This document shows positions 31,172 to 40,590 of a DNA stretch of 64,000 bases, one piece after another. The stretch spans positions 31,534,089-31,598,088 of the forward strand of contig CM055100.1 of assembly GCA_029204225.1 (NCBI GenBank), written 5' to 3'. The translations under genes were made by a program, and so were the position numbers. The first letter of the stretch is position 1; every line of letters starts with the position of its first letter. This stretch comes from Diphasiastrum complanatum (taxonomy: Eukaryota; Streptophyta; Lycopodiopsida; Lycopodiales; Lycopodiaceae). The notes beneath the pieces are model-generated. The model was not told the origin of the DNA. It saw only the letters and a list, made by a program, of their open reading frames with translations, and made no database searches.

Positions 31172-31924
31172 TCATATAACCTTGATAGCTTTTGCATCCA
31201 ATTTCCTTCGTTTCTCATCAGGAATATGAGCATAAGCATCACAACCAAATACTCTCAAATGAGAAATATTAGGTTTCTTTCCAGTAACAACTTCATGAGG
31301 TGTCTTACCTTCCACGGATTTTGTAGGACACCGATTCAGGATGTGCGTAGCTGTGCTACAAGCTTCTATCCAAAACGTATATGGTAGACCCTTGATTTTG
31401 AGCATCGCCCTGACCATCTCAACAATAGATATGTTCTTTTGTTCTACAACCCCATTTTGTTGTGATGAATAAGGTGTTGTAGTCTGTCTCTTGATCCCTT
31501 GATCTTTGCAAAAATCAATAAATTCTGTCAAAAAATACTCACCACCTCCATCAGATCTCAAAGTTTTGATGCAACATCTTGTTTGCTTTTCAACTAATGC
31601 CTTGAATTCCTTGAACTCAGCAAAAGCATCTGATTTTTTGCTTATGAAATAAATCCAAATGCATCTTCTATAATCATCAATGAAGGTGATAAAGTAATAG
31701 TAGCCACTAAGAGATCTAGTCTGCATAGGTCCACATAGATCACTGTGGACAAGATCTAGGATGCCACTGGCTCTCCTTGCTCCACTTTTGGGAAACCTCT
31801 CTCTGTGTTGTTTTTCCAAAATGCAACCTTCACAAATTTTTCCTTCAAAAGAAATATCAGGCAATCCTATAACTAGATTACCTCTTTTGAGAATCTGTAA
31901 ACTTTGAGCACTAATATGACCGAA
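31172..31924 (-). pseudogene. C6 integrase
   Basis: It is in the same frame as the upstream gag-protease and separated only by TGA (31925-31927). It opens with the FGHISAQSLQ pre-integrase text, then CEGCILEKQHRERFP (zinc finger end), LDLVHSDLCGPMQTRSL (first Asp), KTLRSDGGGEYF (second Asp) and NGVVEQKNISIVEM (Glu). After FWIEACSTATHILNRCP and LRVFGCDAYAHIPDEKRRKL it stops at AIKVI where C6 is cut, about 20 residues before the normal domain end. All catalytic residues are kept. Confidence 0.88.
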
Positions 31925-33313
31925 TCATTGATGCCAAAGATCACTTTGGCTATCAACTGTGCTTACCATAGCTTGAGCAAAAGATCTCGCATTCAATTTG
32001 TAGAGTCGATTCTCGTTGACTCTAGCTCCTATAGCAATCACTTTGTAGTGATTCTTGATGTCTTTGACAAGACATTTGTCGCTGTCAAACTCAATCGTGA
32101 GTTGTTGATCAGCCATCGTCCCAACAGATAGTAGATTGTTAGCTAAGCCAGGTACATATTGCACATTGCTTATCCGCTTTATCTTCCCGCTGGCTAACTT
32201 CACTGGTACCACTCCAACTCCTTTAACAGATAGCAATTTGCCATCGGCTTGTCCAACTTCATCACCATCGTGAGTTTCCTTGAGTTCTGAAAACCACTCT
32301 TTCCTTGAAGTCATGTGCTTGGATGCACCACTATCAATGTACCAGGTATCCTTGGTTTCATCACTTGTCATTACTGCTGTAATGAACAATTTTGAGCTCT
32401 CACCTGTATCATCTTCATATTGATCATCATCGTATTGATGTTGATCAGTATAATTGTTTTCATAATAACAATCATCAAATTGATGTTGATCAGCATAATT
32501 TCCCACTTGCCCTTTGTCTTTTCTTTGTTCCATCTCCTTTTGTTTCTTGAAGCATTCACGCTCCCAGTGGCCAGGTTTGTTGCAATACCTACAATTTCCA
32601 GGTTTATTTTGCTTGAAATAGCAGCGTCCTTGACCTCGGCCTTGATTCCATTGGTGTCTTCCATGACCAAATCTACCACCACGTCCCCCGACTGCAAGAG
32701 CTTGATCAAGTCCCCTGTTGCGATGACTCAAGTTCTCTTGACATTGTTCTTTCTGCAAAAGCAATCCACCTAACTCTTCATAGGTTGGAAGATTTTCCCG
32801 TGTGGCTATACTTGTCACAAACATCTGATGGAACTCACTCAAACTATTCAATGTCAATTGCACGATCTCACGATCCTGTACTCGCTCTCCAACTGCTGCT
32901 AATTGGTCACGAATCTCTTTGATCTTTAGTAGGTGATCAGCAACAGTTGCACTATCATCCATCCACAATGTGTGCAGCTTCATCTTTAGGAATAACACTC
33001 GAGATGTGTTTGTGATCTCAAACAATGCCTTCAACGTATCCCATGCTTCTATTGGTCCTTTTGGGTCCAAAATGTAGGGAATAATTGCATCTCTAACTAA
33101 TAAGTTGATGAAATTCTGTGCTTTTCGTTTTCTCCTGTCAAATGCCCATTGATCTTCTTCAATCAATGGCCTTGTCTCTTCACCTGTCACGATCTCCCAT
33201 AGCTCCTTTTCCATCAAAATGTTCTTCAGTTTGAATTTCCAAACTACATAGTTGTCGGCTCCTATCAATTTGCTTGACTCATTAAAGACACTCTCGCTTA
33301 GAGTTGCCATCAC
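31925..33313 (-). CDS. gag-pol: C6 Gag-protease polyprotein, 462 codons open
   Basis: Starts MMATLSESVFNES at 33313. The UBN2 capsid covers about residues 20-200 (VVWKFKLKNILMEKELWEIV, AWDTLKALFEITN, LAAVGERVQDREIVQ). An R/G-rich linker leads to the zinc knuckle CRYCNKPGHWEREC near residues 241-254, with all ligands in place, and an acidic D/Q-rich segment follows. Protease WYIDSGASKHMT near residue 323 has an intact D-S-G, and YVPGLANNLLSVG closes it. It ends at TGA in WHQ-stop-FGH, at a codon position that is arginine in the family (CGA to TGA is a CpG transition). Without RT downstream it cannot transpose alone, but it could still make particles if expressed. Confidence 0.85.
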   Translation of the reverse strand: MMATLSESVFNESSKLIGADNYVVWKFKLKNILMEKELWEIVTGEETRPLIEEDQWAFDRRKRKAQNFINLLVRDAIIPYILDPKGPIEAWDTLKALFEITNTSRVLFLKMKLHTLWMDDSATVADHLLKIKEIRDQLAAVGERVQDREIVQLTLNSLSEFHQMFVTSIATRENLPTYEELGGLLLQKEQCQENLSHRNRGLDQALAVGGRGGRFGHGRHQWNQGRGQGRCYFKQNKPGNCRYCNKPGHWERECFKKQKEMEQRKDKGQVGNYADQHQFDDCYYENNYTDQHQYDDDQYEDDTGESSKLFITAVMTSDETKDTWYIDSGASKHMTSRKEWFSELKETHDGDEVGQADGKLLSVKGVGVVPVKLASGKIKRISNVQYVPGLANNLLSVGTMADQQLTIEFDSDKCLVKDIKNHYKVIAIGARVNENRLYKLNARSFAQAMVSTVDSQSDLWHQ

Positions 33314-34190
33314 TAGATAGACAAGTCTGGATCACAAAAATGGCTCAGTCTGAGCACACAACTTAGTCTCCAAATTTTATCACGCCACAAAACTGTATAA
33401 TTTTTTTTTTTGGTTATACACCTGATATCAAAATGGAATACGAAAGGACGACTGCTCAGGATCTTTTTTAACTTGTGCACGTGGATCCGATATTGGAGCA
33501 TGCGATATCGGACTGGAATGCGGATGTACAACTGCTCGGAATTTTCTTTAGCTCATGCGCTTGGATCCGATATCGGTACGAACATGCGATATCGTACTAG
33601 AGCGCAGATGTACGACTGCTCGGGTTTTTCTTCAGCTAGCGCGCTTGGATCCGATATTGGTACGGGGAAAAAAAAAAAAAGAGAGAATATAGAGGAATGT
33701 TCCAGATTTCCTACTTCAGCACGGCGGCTACGCCGCCTCCTCTTTGCTTAGATTTCAAAACGAGTGATCGTTCAAACAGACAAATATCAATAATGTGAAA
33801 GGTATGAAGCCTCAAAGCTCTAAATGGCAGTACTAGACAATGTCTAGTGTGGTTTGTTGTACCCCAAACAAACAAATGAGAGATTTCTTGGCACAACTCT
33901 CTGACAAATGACACTTTTCACAAAGATTAAAAAAAATATTGTAAAACTTTTCCCACTCAACAGATTTTAAATCTGTTTGATGCTGCCCTGGCCTTTTCGA
34001 TGCCTCCGAGACTGTGTCTTCGTTCCCCACTAATAATTGTGAGCTCCAAAACCTGCAAAATACATCAAGAAGGATTTCTTCCAACCGTTTTTGTCTCTCC
34101 AAGCTTTCACCTCCTGTGAAGGATTTTCTCACTTCATTGCGGAGCCTGTGACAAGCAGTATCCACTGATCAGGCACGCAGGACTATCGTA
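33314..34190 (-). other. C6 long untranslated leader with 80-bp tandem repeats
   Basis: Between PBS and gag there are 877 bp without recognisable coding. Near the gag start, units of about 80 bp repeat: GGATCCGATAT at 33483, 33563 and 33647, each preceded by GACTGCTCGG/AACTGCTCGG-like text and followed by ACATGCGATAT-like text. The same arrangement is in C9 (49646, 49726, 49803). Position suggests packaging or translational control, but there is no direct evidence. Confidence 0.7.
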
Positions 34191-34202
34191 GCTCTGATAC
34201 CA
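34191..34202 (-). promoter_or_regulatory. C6 primer-binding site (tRNA-iMet)
   Basis: Plus-strand GCTCTGATACCA is the reverse complement of TGGTATCAGAGC. It touches the LTR end (TTGACA on minus, 34203). Confidence 0.9.
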
Positions 34203-34365
34203 TGTCAAGAATCAGATATGCAACATCAAGCATTCACCATAAGCAATCACCAAGTAGGGAGGCGGAAGAAGAACACACAATATCACTCTATCACACTACA
34301 ATTATACTGAATATAAAATGTACATATAAATCCTGAACCCTGATAGAGAGAGAAAACCTACGAAT
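34203..34365 (-). repeat. C6 5' LTR, truncated
   Basis: It matches the U5/R side of the 281-bp C9 LTR (50370-50650) for about 160 bp (AATCAGATATGCAACATCAA, TAAGCAATCACCAAGTAGGG on plus), then changes to chromovirus coding text at about 34363. The U3 is missing. Confidence 0.85.
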
Positions 34366-34426
34366 AGTTATGCTCGTGAGAACTGTACCTATCAAGAATT
34401 TGAGAATGAAGATTGGGTGTATTTAC
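34363..34426 (+). pseudogene. Chromovirus G2 integrase, part left of the C7 insertion
   Basis: Plus-strand text NSYARENCTYQEFENEDWVYL continues, after removal of the C7 element, into LLVPSKSKVLRTGKCTKLSP at 38869 onward. This is the region just before the chromodomain in chromovirus integrase (the DWVYL..KLSPRYCGPW type). The left end is where C6 LTR homology stops. It proves that C7 landed inside a gypsy gene. Confidence 0.75.
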
Positions 34427-35804
34427 TGTTGGAGAAAGAGAGTGTGTCGTGCGTGAGAAACGAAAATAGCTCGAAAAGAAAACGAACACGAAAAATAAGC
34501 GAACTCAAAACTCAAACGAGAAACGAACTCGAATAGAAAGGGTTCGTGCGTAGTGGAATGAGTTATATTACTCTTTCCCTAAGCATGACTACGTCTATCA
34601 GAAACGAACAAAACGTTAGTGTAGAAATCACTGTCGTTCTGATTACGTAGCCAAACATTAACAAAACATCAGAAGAATAATTTGTCACAAACAATTAGAC
34701 AAATTAGTTGTCACGAATGATTCGCGAAGAGCTAGACTGAGCCCGACAGATAATTAGTCGCGAATGATTCGCGAAAGACAAGACTAAATATTAGTTGTCA
34801 ACAACTAGACTAATAATAACTCGCTAAGAACAGATTACCAGATTGAGCAACAAGAAAGTCAGAGAAAATGAAGAAAAAACATAGCAATATTGACACAAAT
34901 CTGAACGTAGAACAACAGAGCTGTTATCAGATTAAGTATAGCAAAATATACATGTCAATAATGTTGTGGAGCACAAGACAATAGCGGACGAAACCGCATG
35001 CTCTACAAAGCTAATTCAATCTGTGAAAAGGAATGAACCTGTTATTGACAATACAAAAGAATTAGTGCGCAAGGCATCTACTTTGTCTATCTCTGATAAG
35101 CGTCTGATGCTATTATTTTACACACACTTGTTATGGAATACGCAAGTGGTATTCAATATATATACACAATGTTACAGGTGTGCAGATGAAGAAAGTACAA
35201 AGTGGATGTGCTGTCTGTAGGAGATCGTGGGTGGCTGCTGTCGTTGTCAAATCTGTTAGCACAGTTGTATGGGATGAGCGTGAAAAGGCCGCGACGTCAG
35301 CCTTTGCTGAAATGAACGTTGGTGAAAATGCAAAAAATGCGTCACTCTGACGAAATGTCTTAGGATTTGATTTACAGGGTGCCTTTGCTTTCTAGGACAC
35401 CTTTGGCATTTTTTAAGGTAGTGTCACCTTTTTGTAAGGCATTTTGTCAAATCTGATTGCACAGTGCATGGGATGAGCATGAGAAGGCCGCGACGTCAGC
35501 CTTCGCTAAAATTAACATTGATGAAAATGCGAGAAATGCGACACTCTGACAAATGCCTTAAAAATTGATTTACAGGGTACCTTTGCTTTTCTATAAGGGC
35601 ACCTTTGGCGTTTGTAGGGCAGTGTCGTCTTTTTCGCCTGTCACAAATCATGTGTAAAAACACAGTGTCGTCTTTTTCGCCTTCTTTTTGCCTATCTTAT
35701 TTTACGTGTAAATATGCAGACTGTGCAACAACACAAGTAAAATACAATAGCATAAATGGAGGCAGATTAACATAGGATTTAGGAGAGTAAAGGAGATAAA
35801 TCCA
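34427..35804 (-). repeat. C7 3' LTR (family A) with 200-bp internal duplication
   Basis: It runs from the PPT (about 35805) to CCAACA at 34427, near 1.38 kb. Compared with the 5' LTR (37762-38863) it carries an extra tandem copy of about 200 bp: CAAATCTG..GCACAG..GGGATGAGCGTGA at 35247 and CAAATCTG..GCACAG..GGGATGAGCATGA at 35449. TCGCGAATGATTCGCGA is at 34758-34774. The U5 end has the repeated GAAACGAACTCGAA words that also make up the array at 14290-17055. Confidence 0.85.
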
Positions 35805-35805
35805 A

Positions 35806-35818
35806 GCCCCCCCCTTAA
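35806..35818 (-). promoter_or_regulatory. C7 polypurine tract
   Basis: On minus it reads ATTAAGGGGGGGGC and then TTGGATTTATCTCC, the LTR start. The run of eight guanines is longer than in the other elements here. Confidence 0.8.
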
Positions 35819-36540
35819 TCTGGATCCGTGAATGCCTCGATCTTCAGACTAAGCAATGCACAAAATTTGTTGTGTGCATTAACACTTAATGCACTCGTGA
35901 ATATATCTACAACCATTACCTGCATTCTGCAGTACGTTAAGCTCACCTCCTTGTTGAGAACCTTGCCCCTGATGTAGTGATATCTAATTTCAATGTGCTT
36001 ACTCCTAGAGTGAGATCTAGGGTTGGCCGATAAGGCAATAGCACTCTGATCATCACAGAATAAAATTGTAGAGTTATACTAATACAGATTAACGTTTGAC
36101 AATAAATTTCTCAACCAAAACGCTTTCTTAATAGATTGAGAAGTAGTAATGTATTCTGCATCTGTAGAAGAAAGTGCGATAGAGGTTTGCTTACAACTGT
36201 TCCATGAGATAGGACTTTCGTTGAAGAAGAATGTAAATCTAGATGTGGACTTACGGTTGTCTACATCTCCTCCCCAGCTTGCATCAGAATATCCACTGAG
36301 CTGATGAAGATTGTCGTTGCTGACATCTCCATAGCAGATGCACTGGTCTATGGTAGCTCGAATATACCTCATGACTCTTATGAGAGCCTTCCAATGGGTA
36401 ATGCCAAGATTAGCCATATATTGGCTGAGTGAGCTTACTACAAAAGAGATATTTGGTCTTGTGCAGACAATTGCGTACATGAGAGATCCAAGTATCGATC
36501 GATAAGGATACTCTCTCATCTGCTCCTCTTCCTACTTGGT
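35819..36540 (-). pseudogene. C7 RNase H
   Basis: Best frame 36519-36079: MREYPYRSILGSLMYAIVCT, RPNISFVVSSLSQYMANLG, WKALIRVMRYIRATI, GYSDASWGGDVDNRKSTSRF, PISWNSCKQTSIALSSTDAE and YITTSQS. A TAG at about 36079 is followed in frame by ILFCDDQSAIALSANPRSHS and KHIEIRYH to about 35970. The acidic series is kept apart from STDAE in place of STESE. Only a few stops are present. Confidence 0.88.
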
Positions 36541-37760
36541 CTAGAGACATTGGTCCTTTGACAAATGCAAGCCTGGATCCATCGGTCAGTGAGCTAATTT
36601 ACAATTCATTAGATTGTATCTGTTAAGAACATTGTGAAGATACCTTTGTTGAGTGATGTAAATCAGTCGTCTCGCTCTGTCTCTGTGGATCTGAATGCCC
36701 AGACGGAAGTGAGCTTCACCCAGATTGGTCATGTCGAACTCTAAAAACAAAATCTGCTTAGAATCCTTGACCAAATTGGTATTCTTGCTGAAAAGCAACG
36801 TATCATCCATGTATAAGGTGATGATAATGAAGGATTGTTGCACTGACTTGGAATAGACGTTACAATCAGCAGTGCTTGGTTTGAATCCTTGTTCGATGAG
36901 GAATGTGTTGATCATTTGAAACCAAGCTCTGGCAGACTGTTTCAAGCCGTAAAGTGCTTTGTGGAGTTTATAGACATGATTCTTCATACCTTCCAGAACG
37001 TATCCTTCGGGCTAGATCATGTAGATGTCTTCTTGTATAACTCCATTCAGATATCCTGTTTGCACATCAAGTTGATGTACTTCGAGGTTGGCAGCTGCAG
37101 CATAAGACAAGAGCATTCGGATTGACGAATGCTTGACTGCTGGACTGAAAGTCTCGCTGTAGTCGACGTTGGAGATCTGAGTGAATCCTCATGCTACCAG
37201 TCTTGCCTTCCTTTGATCAATTGCTCCATTGGCATTGTATTTGATCTTGAAGATCCATTTGCAATCAATGATATTGCAGCCAATAGGAACTTCGACTAGA
37301 GACCACATCTGGTTCTTGATTAGAAAGGAATACTCTGCTTCTCTCCAAAGATCAGAGTCTGGTTGGCTGAGTGCCTCTTCGACTATCATCGGTTCCTGTA
37401 TCAAGAGACATGCAGACTCAAGAGTATACCTTTTGGGCTGTGTGCGCACTCGACTTGATCTTCTGGGAGGATTCGACTGATGAACCACTCTTAGGACTTG
37501 TTGCTGGGTAGCAGCAACGTCTTTGTCTGATTCCTTGTCAAGAAGTGGGTCGACAATAGACACGCCTGAGCCAGAAGCTCGGCCAGTCGTGTCAATGACA
37601 GGTGATGAAGGTTCTCCTAGAGAAATATCCTTGCCTTTGATGTCGACGAACTGATCCTCGATAAAGACTGTATCTTGGCTATATAAGATTTGCTGGGTAT
37701 TAGGATGGTCAAATCATAAGCTTGTATGTATTATCAAGTGAAGTATATCTAATCAGGATG
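36541..37760 (-). pseudogene. C7 reverse transcriptase, linker and integrase end
   Basis: Minus strand from 37760: the last part of integrase (ILIRYTSLDNTYK, about 37755-37720), then a linker with SNPPRRSSRVRTQPKRYTLE (37475-37430), EALSQPDSDLWREAEYSFLI, NQMWSLVEVPIGCNIIDCKW, KARLVA then TGA, LDVQTGYLNGVIQEDIYM, KLHKALYGLKQSARAWFQM and LYMDDTLLF with YMDD coded at 36802-36813, followed by RLIYITQQRYLHNVLNRYNL. It closely resembles C11 RT (55690-56690). Confidence 0.88.
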
Positions 37761-37761
37761 C

Positions 37762-38863
37762 GCAGTGGAATGAGCTATATTACTCTTTCCCTAAGCATGA
37801 CTACGTCTATCAGAAATGAACAGAACATTAGTGATAGAAATCACGGTCGTTCTGATTACGTAGCCAAACATTAACAAAACATCAGAAGAATAATTTGTCG
37901 CGAACAACTAGACAAATTATTTGTCGCGAATGATTTGCGAAGAGCTAGACTGAGCTCGACTGATAATTAGTCGCGAATGATTCGCAGAAGACAAGACTAA
38001 ATATTAGTCGTCAACAACTAGACAAATAATAACTCGCTAAGAACAGATTACCAGATTGAGCAACAAGAAAGTTAGACAGAATGAAGAAAAAACATAGCAA
38101 TATCGACACAAATTTGAACGTAGAACAACAGAGCTGTTATCAGATTAAGTATAGCAAAATATACATGTCAATAATGTTGTGGAGCACAAGACAATAGCGG
38201 ATGAAATCGCATGCTCTACAAAGCTAATTCAATATGTGAAAAGAAATGAACCTGTTACTGACAATACAAAAGAATCAGTGCGCAAGGCATCTATTTTGTC
38301 TATCTCTGATAAGCGTCTGATGCTATTATTTTACACACACTTGTTATGGAATACGCAAGTGGTATTCAATATATACACACAATGTTACAGGTGTGCAGAT
38401 GAAGAAAGTACAAAGTGGATGTGCTATCTGTAGGAGATCATGGGTGGCTGCTGTCGTTGTCAAATCTGTTAGCACAGTTGTATGGGATGAGCGTGAAAAG
38501 GCCGCGATGTCAGCCTTTGCTGAAATGGACGTCGGTGAAGATGCGAAAAATGCATCACTCTGACGAAATGCCTTAGGATTGATTTACAGGGTGCCTTTGC
38601 TTTCTAGGGCACCTTTGGCATTTTGTAAGGTAGTGTCGTCTTTTTCGCTTGTCACGAATCACGTGTAAAAATACAGTGTCGCATTTTTTGCCTCTTTTTT
38701 GCCTGTGAGAATTTACTTGTATTTAGGTAGATAGTCGCGTTTTATTCGTCTGTCTTATTTTACATGTAAATATGCAGACTATGCGACAACATGAGTAAAA
38801 ATACAGCATTAGTGGAGGTAGATTAAAATGGGATTTAGGAGAGTAGAGGAGATAAATGCAACA
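37762..38863 (-). repeat. C7 5' LTR (family A), U5 end missing
   Basis: It is near-identical to the 3' LTR from 34552 to 35800 by eye, with few substitutions (for example 38110-38440 against 34870-35220) and without the 200-bp duplication. It stops abruptly at GTGGAATGAG (37763), the point where integrase text begins. It starts TGTTG at 38863 beside the TSD. TATA candidate TATATA around 38370 (plus), if read on minus. Confidence 0.88.
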
Positions 38864-39276
38864 TTTACTAGTCCCTTCGAAGTCGAAGGTGCTACGCACA
38901 GGAAAGTGCACCAAGTTATCTCCTAGGTATTGTGGACCATGGTTGATTATTAAGAAGGTGAGCCAAGTAGCTTATAAGCTACAGCTATCTGTAGGATGCA
39001 AGCTGCATCCAGTATTCCATGTTAGCAAACTGAAGAAATGTTTGCACAATGGCGATAGCTTGGTGGAAGGTCTAGAGTCTCTAGAGGAGAAAGACACCAC
39101 AAGTTATGGGCCAGAAAGAATCCTAGATCGAAGGGAGTGACAATTGCGGAATCGTCTCTTTCAAGAGTATCTAGTAACCTGGAAAGGGCATCCGTTGTCA
39201 AATGCTACCTGGGAGATGCGACAAGCGTTGCAGAAGTCTTACCCAAATTTTGTCATCGAGGACCGATGACTTGCCA
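38864..39276 (+). pseudogene. Chromovirus G2 integrase end with chromodomain
   Basis: Plus strand: LVPSKSKVLRTGKCTKLSPR, YCGPWLIIKKVSQVAYKLQL, HPVFHVSKLKK (38880-39035), acidic linker, ERILDRRE then TGA (39138-39140), and in the same frame QEYLVTWKGHPLSNATWEMR (about 39160-39220) with KSYPNFVIED. The last block has the W-K-G..-N-A-T-W-E signature of the chromodomain that directs chromoviruses to marked chromatin. TGA at 39267-39269 ends it. One nonsense codon apart, this end is intact. Confidence 0.88.
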
Positions 39277-39290
39277 GAGGAGAGAAGGCT
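39277..39290 (+). promoter_or_regulatory. G2 polypurine tract
   Basis: GAGGAGAGAAGGCT lies just behind the integrase stop and directly before the TGTTAGAGTCC LTR start at 39291. Confidence 0.65.
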
Positions 39291-39820
39291 TGTTAGAGTC
39301 CAATTACGACTCTATCATGATCTCGGCACGACCGGTCACCAGAGGTCCTGAGGCCAAGTTTTGGCAAGGGCCGGTGACCGATGAGGACATCTGTCCCAAG
39401 TTGGGACCGGTGCGTCACGAGCAGTGACCTGGTGACAAGCTGTCAGAGATGCAGTGTGTCTTGACCGTCAGGACCCTAGCCGTTAGTGATGAGATGCTAG
39501 CCGGCAAGTAGTCGGGGTGACCAAGAGTGTCACAGGTCTTTGTCGGGAACGGGGGTGGTACCCTATGAGTCACTCAGTATTTAGGTCACAGGGGCCAGGC
39601 ATGCCAAGTGGACTGATCACCCACAGGTGGATGCCATGTGCCAGTTGATGAGAATAGCAGGTAGAAGGACTCAAGGAGGGGGTGCCTATGGTTGGGAGGT
39701 TCATTCTACACACCGACTTCTAGGAGCTTGGAGAGACTGGCTTGTGACACAGTAGCAGTAGCTGCTCCTGCCAAGTCGGCTCTATCCGGCCTTCAACCCC
39801 GGAAATTTCTCCATCAGTGC
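39291..39820 (+). repeat. G2 LTR
   Basis: It starts TGTTAGAGTCCAATTACG after the PPT. The composition (GC-richer, with GACCGGTCACC and GGGCCGGTGACC repeats) differs sharply from the AT-rich copia sequence around it. A tRNA-iMet-like PBS (TCGTATCAGAGC, 39821-39832) follows near CCATCA, suggesting an LTR end at about 39816-39820. Length about 530 bp. Confidence 0.6.
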
Positions 39821-39832
39821 TCGTATCAGAGC

Positions 39833-40480
39833 GTTCTGACGTTTCCCCCGGAATTTCCCTTCAAGAAAAGAAAGCCTACTAGAAAACTGCAAAAGGAAGT
39901 GAGAGGATTGCACAAATTCATATTTCAAAATAGTCGTTCTTGGGCATGGATAATTGAGATGGATGCGACGAACACATCAATGCCGTGCAGGTAAGATTTT
40001 TGTCACAATTGCATAATTTGTGACACATGGATACATCAAAATCAGATGCACCTCAAATCTGTCGAAATTCGATGTCCATTTTAAAATGTTATTGCCACAC
40101 TTTTCCGATTATCAAAGCATTGCTTTGAAATAAATTTTAGTGAATGTCGGAGTTTGAAGTGTACACTAGCATATTATAAAATTGCACTAGTATTGTCAAA
40201 AGCCTGAATCGGTAATCTCGCAATATGTTATTTTGTGGCATGATACAATTTGAAGCTCGACGCCATTGGATTTTGTCATAAAACATTGATGTTTTGCCAC
40301 ATTTGTATGATTAACCATTGACAAGAGTCCAAAAAAATCATGGTTATCATGTAGGTCGACATTTACTCATGATGTACTTGTTGACATGACCCTCATTTCA
40401 GAGTGCAAACGAAATAAAGTTGTGCCAAATGAACTCCTCTAAGAGTGCAAGTAGTGATCCATCCTCGTCCAACGTTGCAT
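39833..40480. other. Non-coding region before the ERD15-like gene
   Basis: No domain or repeat recognised. Its base composition is balanced and it lacks LTR words. The ORF 39692-39994 spans the LTR edge and is not credible. Confidence 0.4.
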
Positions 40481-40489
40481 GAAGATCAT

Positions 40490-40590
40490 GAAGTGCTTAT
40501 TGGTTTTCAAGGGGAGGCTCGGGCTTGGACCCCGAAAACTTTGGATGCCAAGCTAACCAATTGAGCCAACCCATTAGGTAATAAGTTCAT
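40490..40590 (-). repeat. Probable tRNA-derived SINE head
   Basis: The minus strand carries TGGCTCAATTGG (RNA polymerase III A-box type, about 40556-40567) and, roughly 37 bases later, GGTCCAAGCCC (B-box type, about 40520-40530). The words between do not fold into a good tRNA anticodon arm, so a SINE head or tRNA pseudogene is more likely than a functional tRNA. The 3' body and tail were not delimited. Confidence 0.4.

Larger units (their letters stand above)
31172..34365 (-). mobile_element. Ty1/copia retrotransposon C6, gag-protease-integrase nearly intact
   Basis: Reading minus from the right: LTR (34365-34203, truncated), PBS (34202-34191), leader of about 880 bp, then one long gag-protease-integrase frame that ends at about 31172. 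RT, RNase H and the 3' LTR are missing. Its relative C9 (48688-50650) shares the LTR, the leader and gag. It is the least decayed coding sequence among the elements here. Confidence 0.9.
34427..38863 (-). mobile_element. Ty1/copia element C7 (family A), internally deleted, perfect TSD TTTAC
   Basis: Minus strand: 5' LTR from TGTTGCATTTATC at 38863, fragment of integrase end, linker, RT, RNase H, PPT, 3' LTR ending CCAACA at 34427. TTTAC at 34422-34426 and at 38864-38868 is a perfect 5-bp duplication, so this is one insertion unit. PBS, gag, protease, the integrase core and the last part of the 5' LTR (about 110-130 bp) were deleted in one step: the LTR text stops at about 37762 and integrase text starts at once. 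Confidence 0.92.

Noticed and set aside
40490-40590. Functional tRNA gene
   Set aside because: The A- and B-box words are spaced too closely for a normal tRNA and no sound anticodon stem or acceptor pairing is visible; kept as a SINE candidate.
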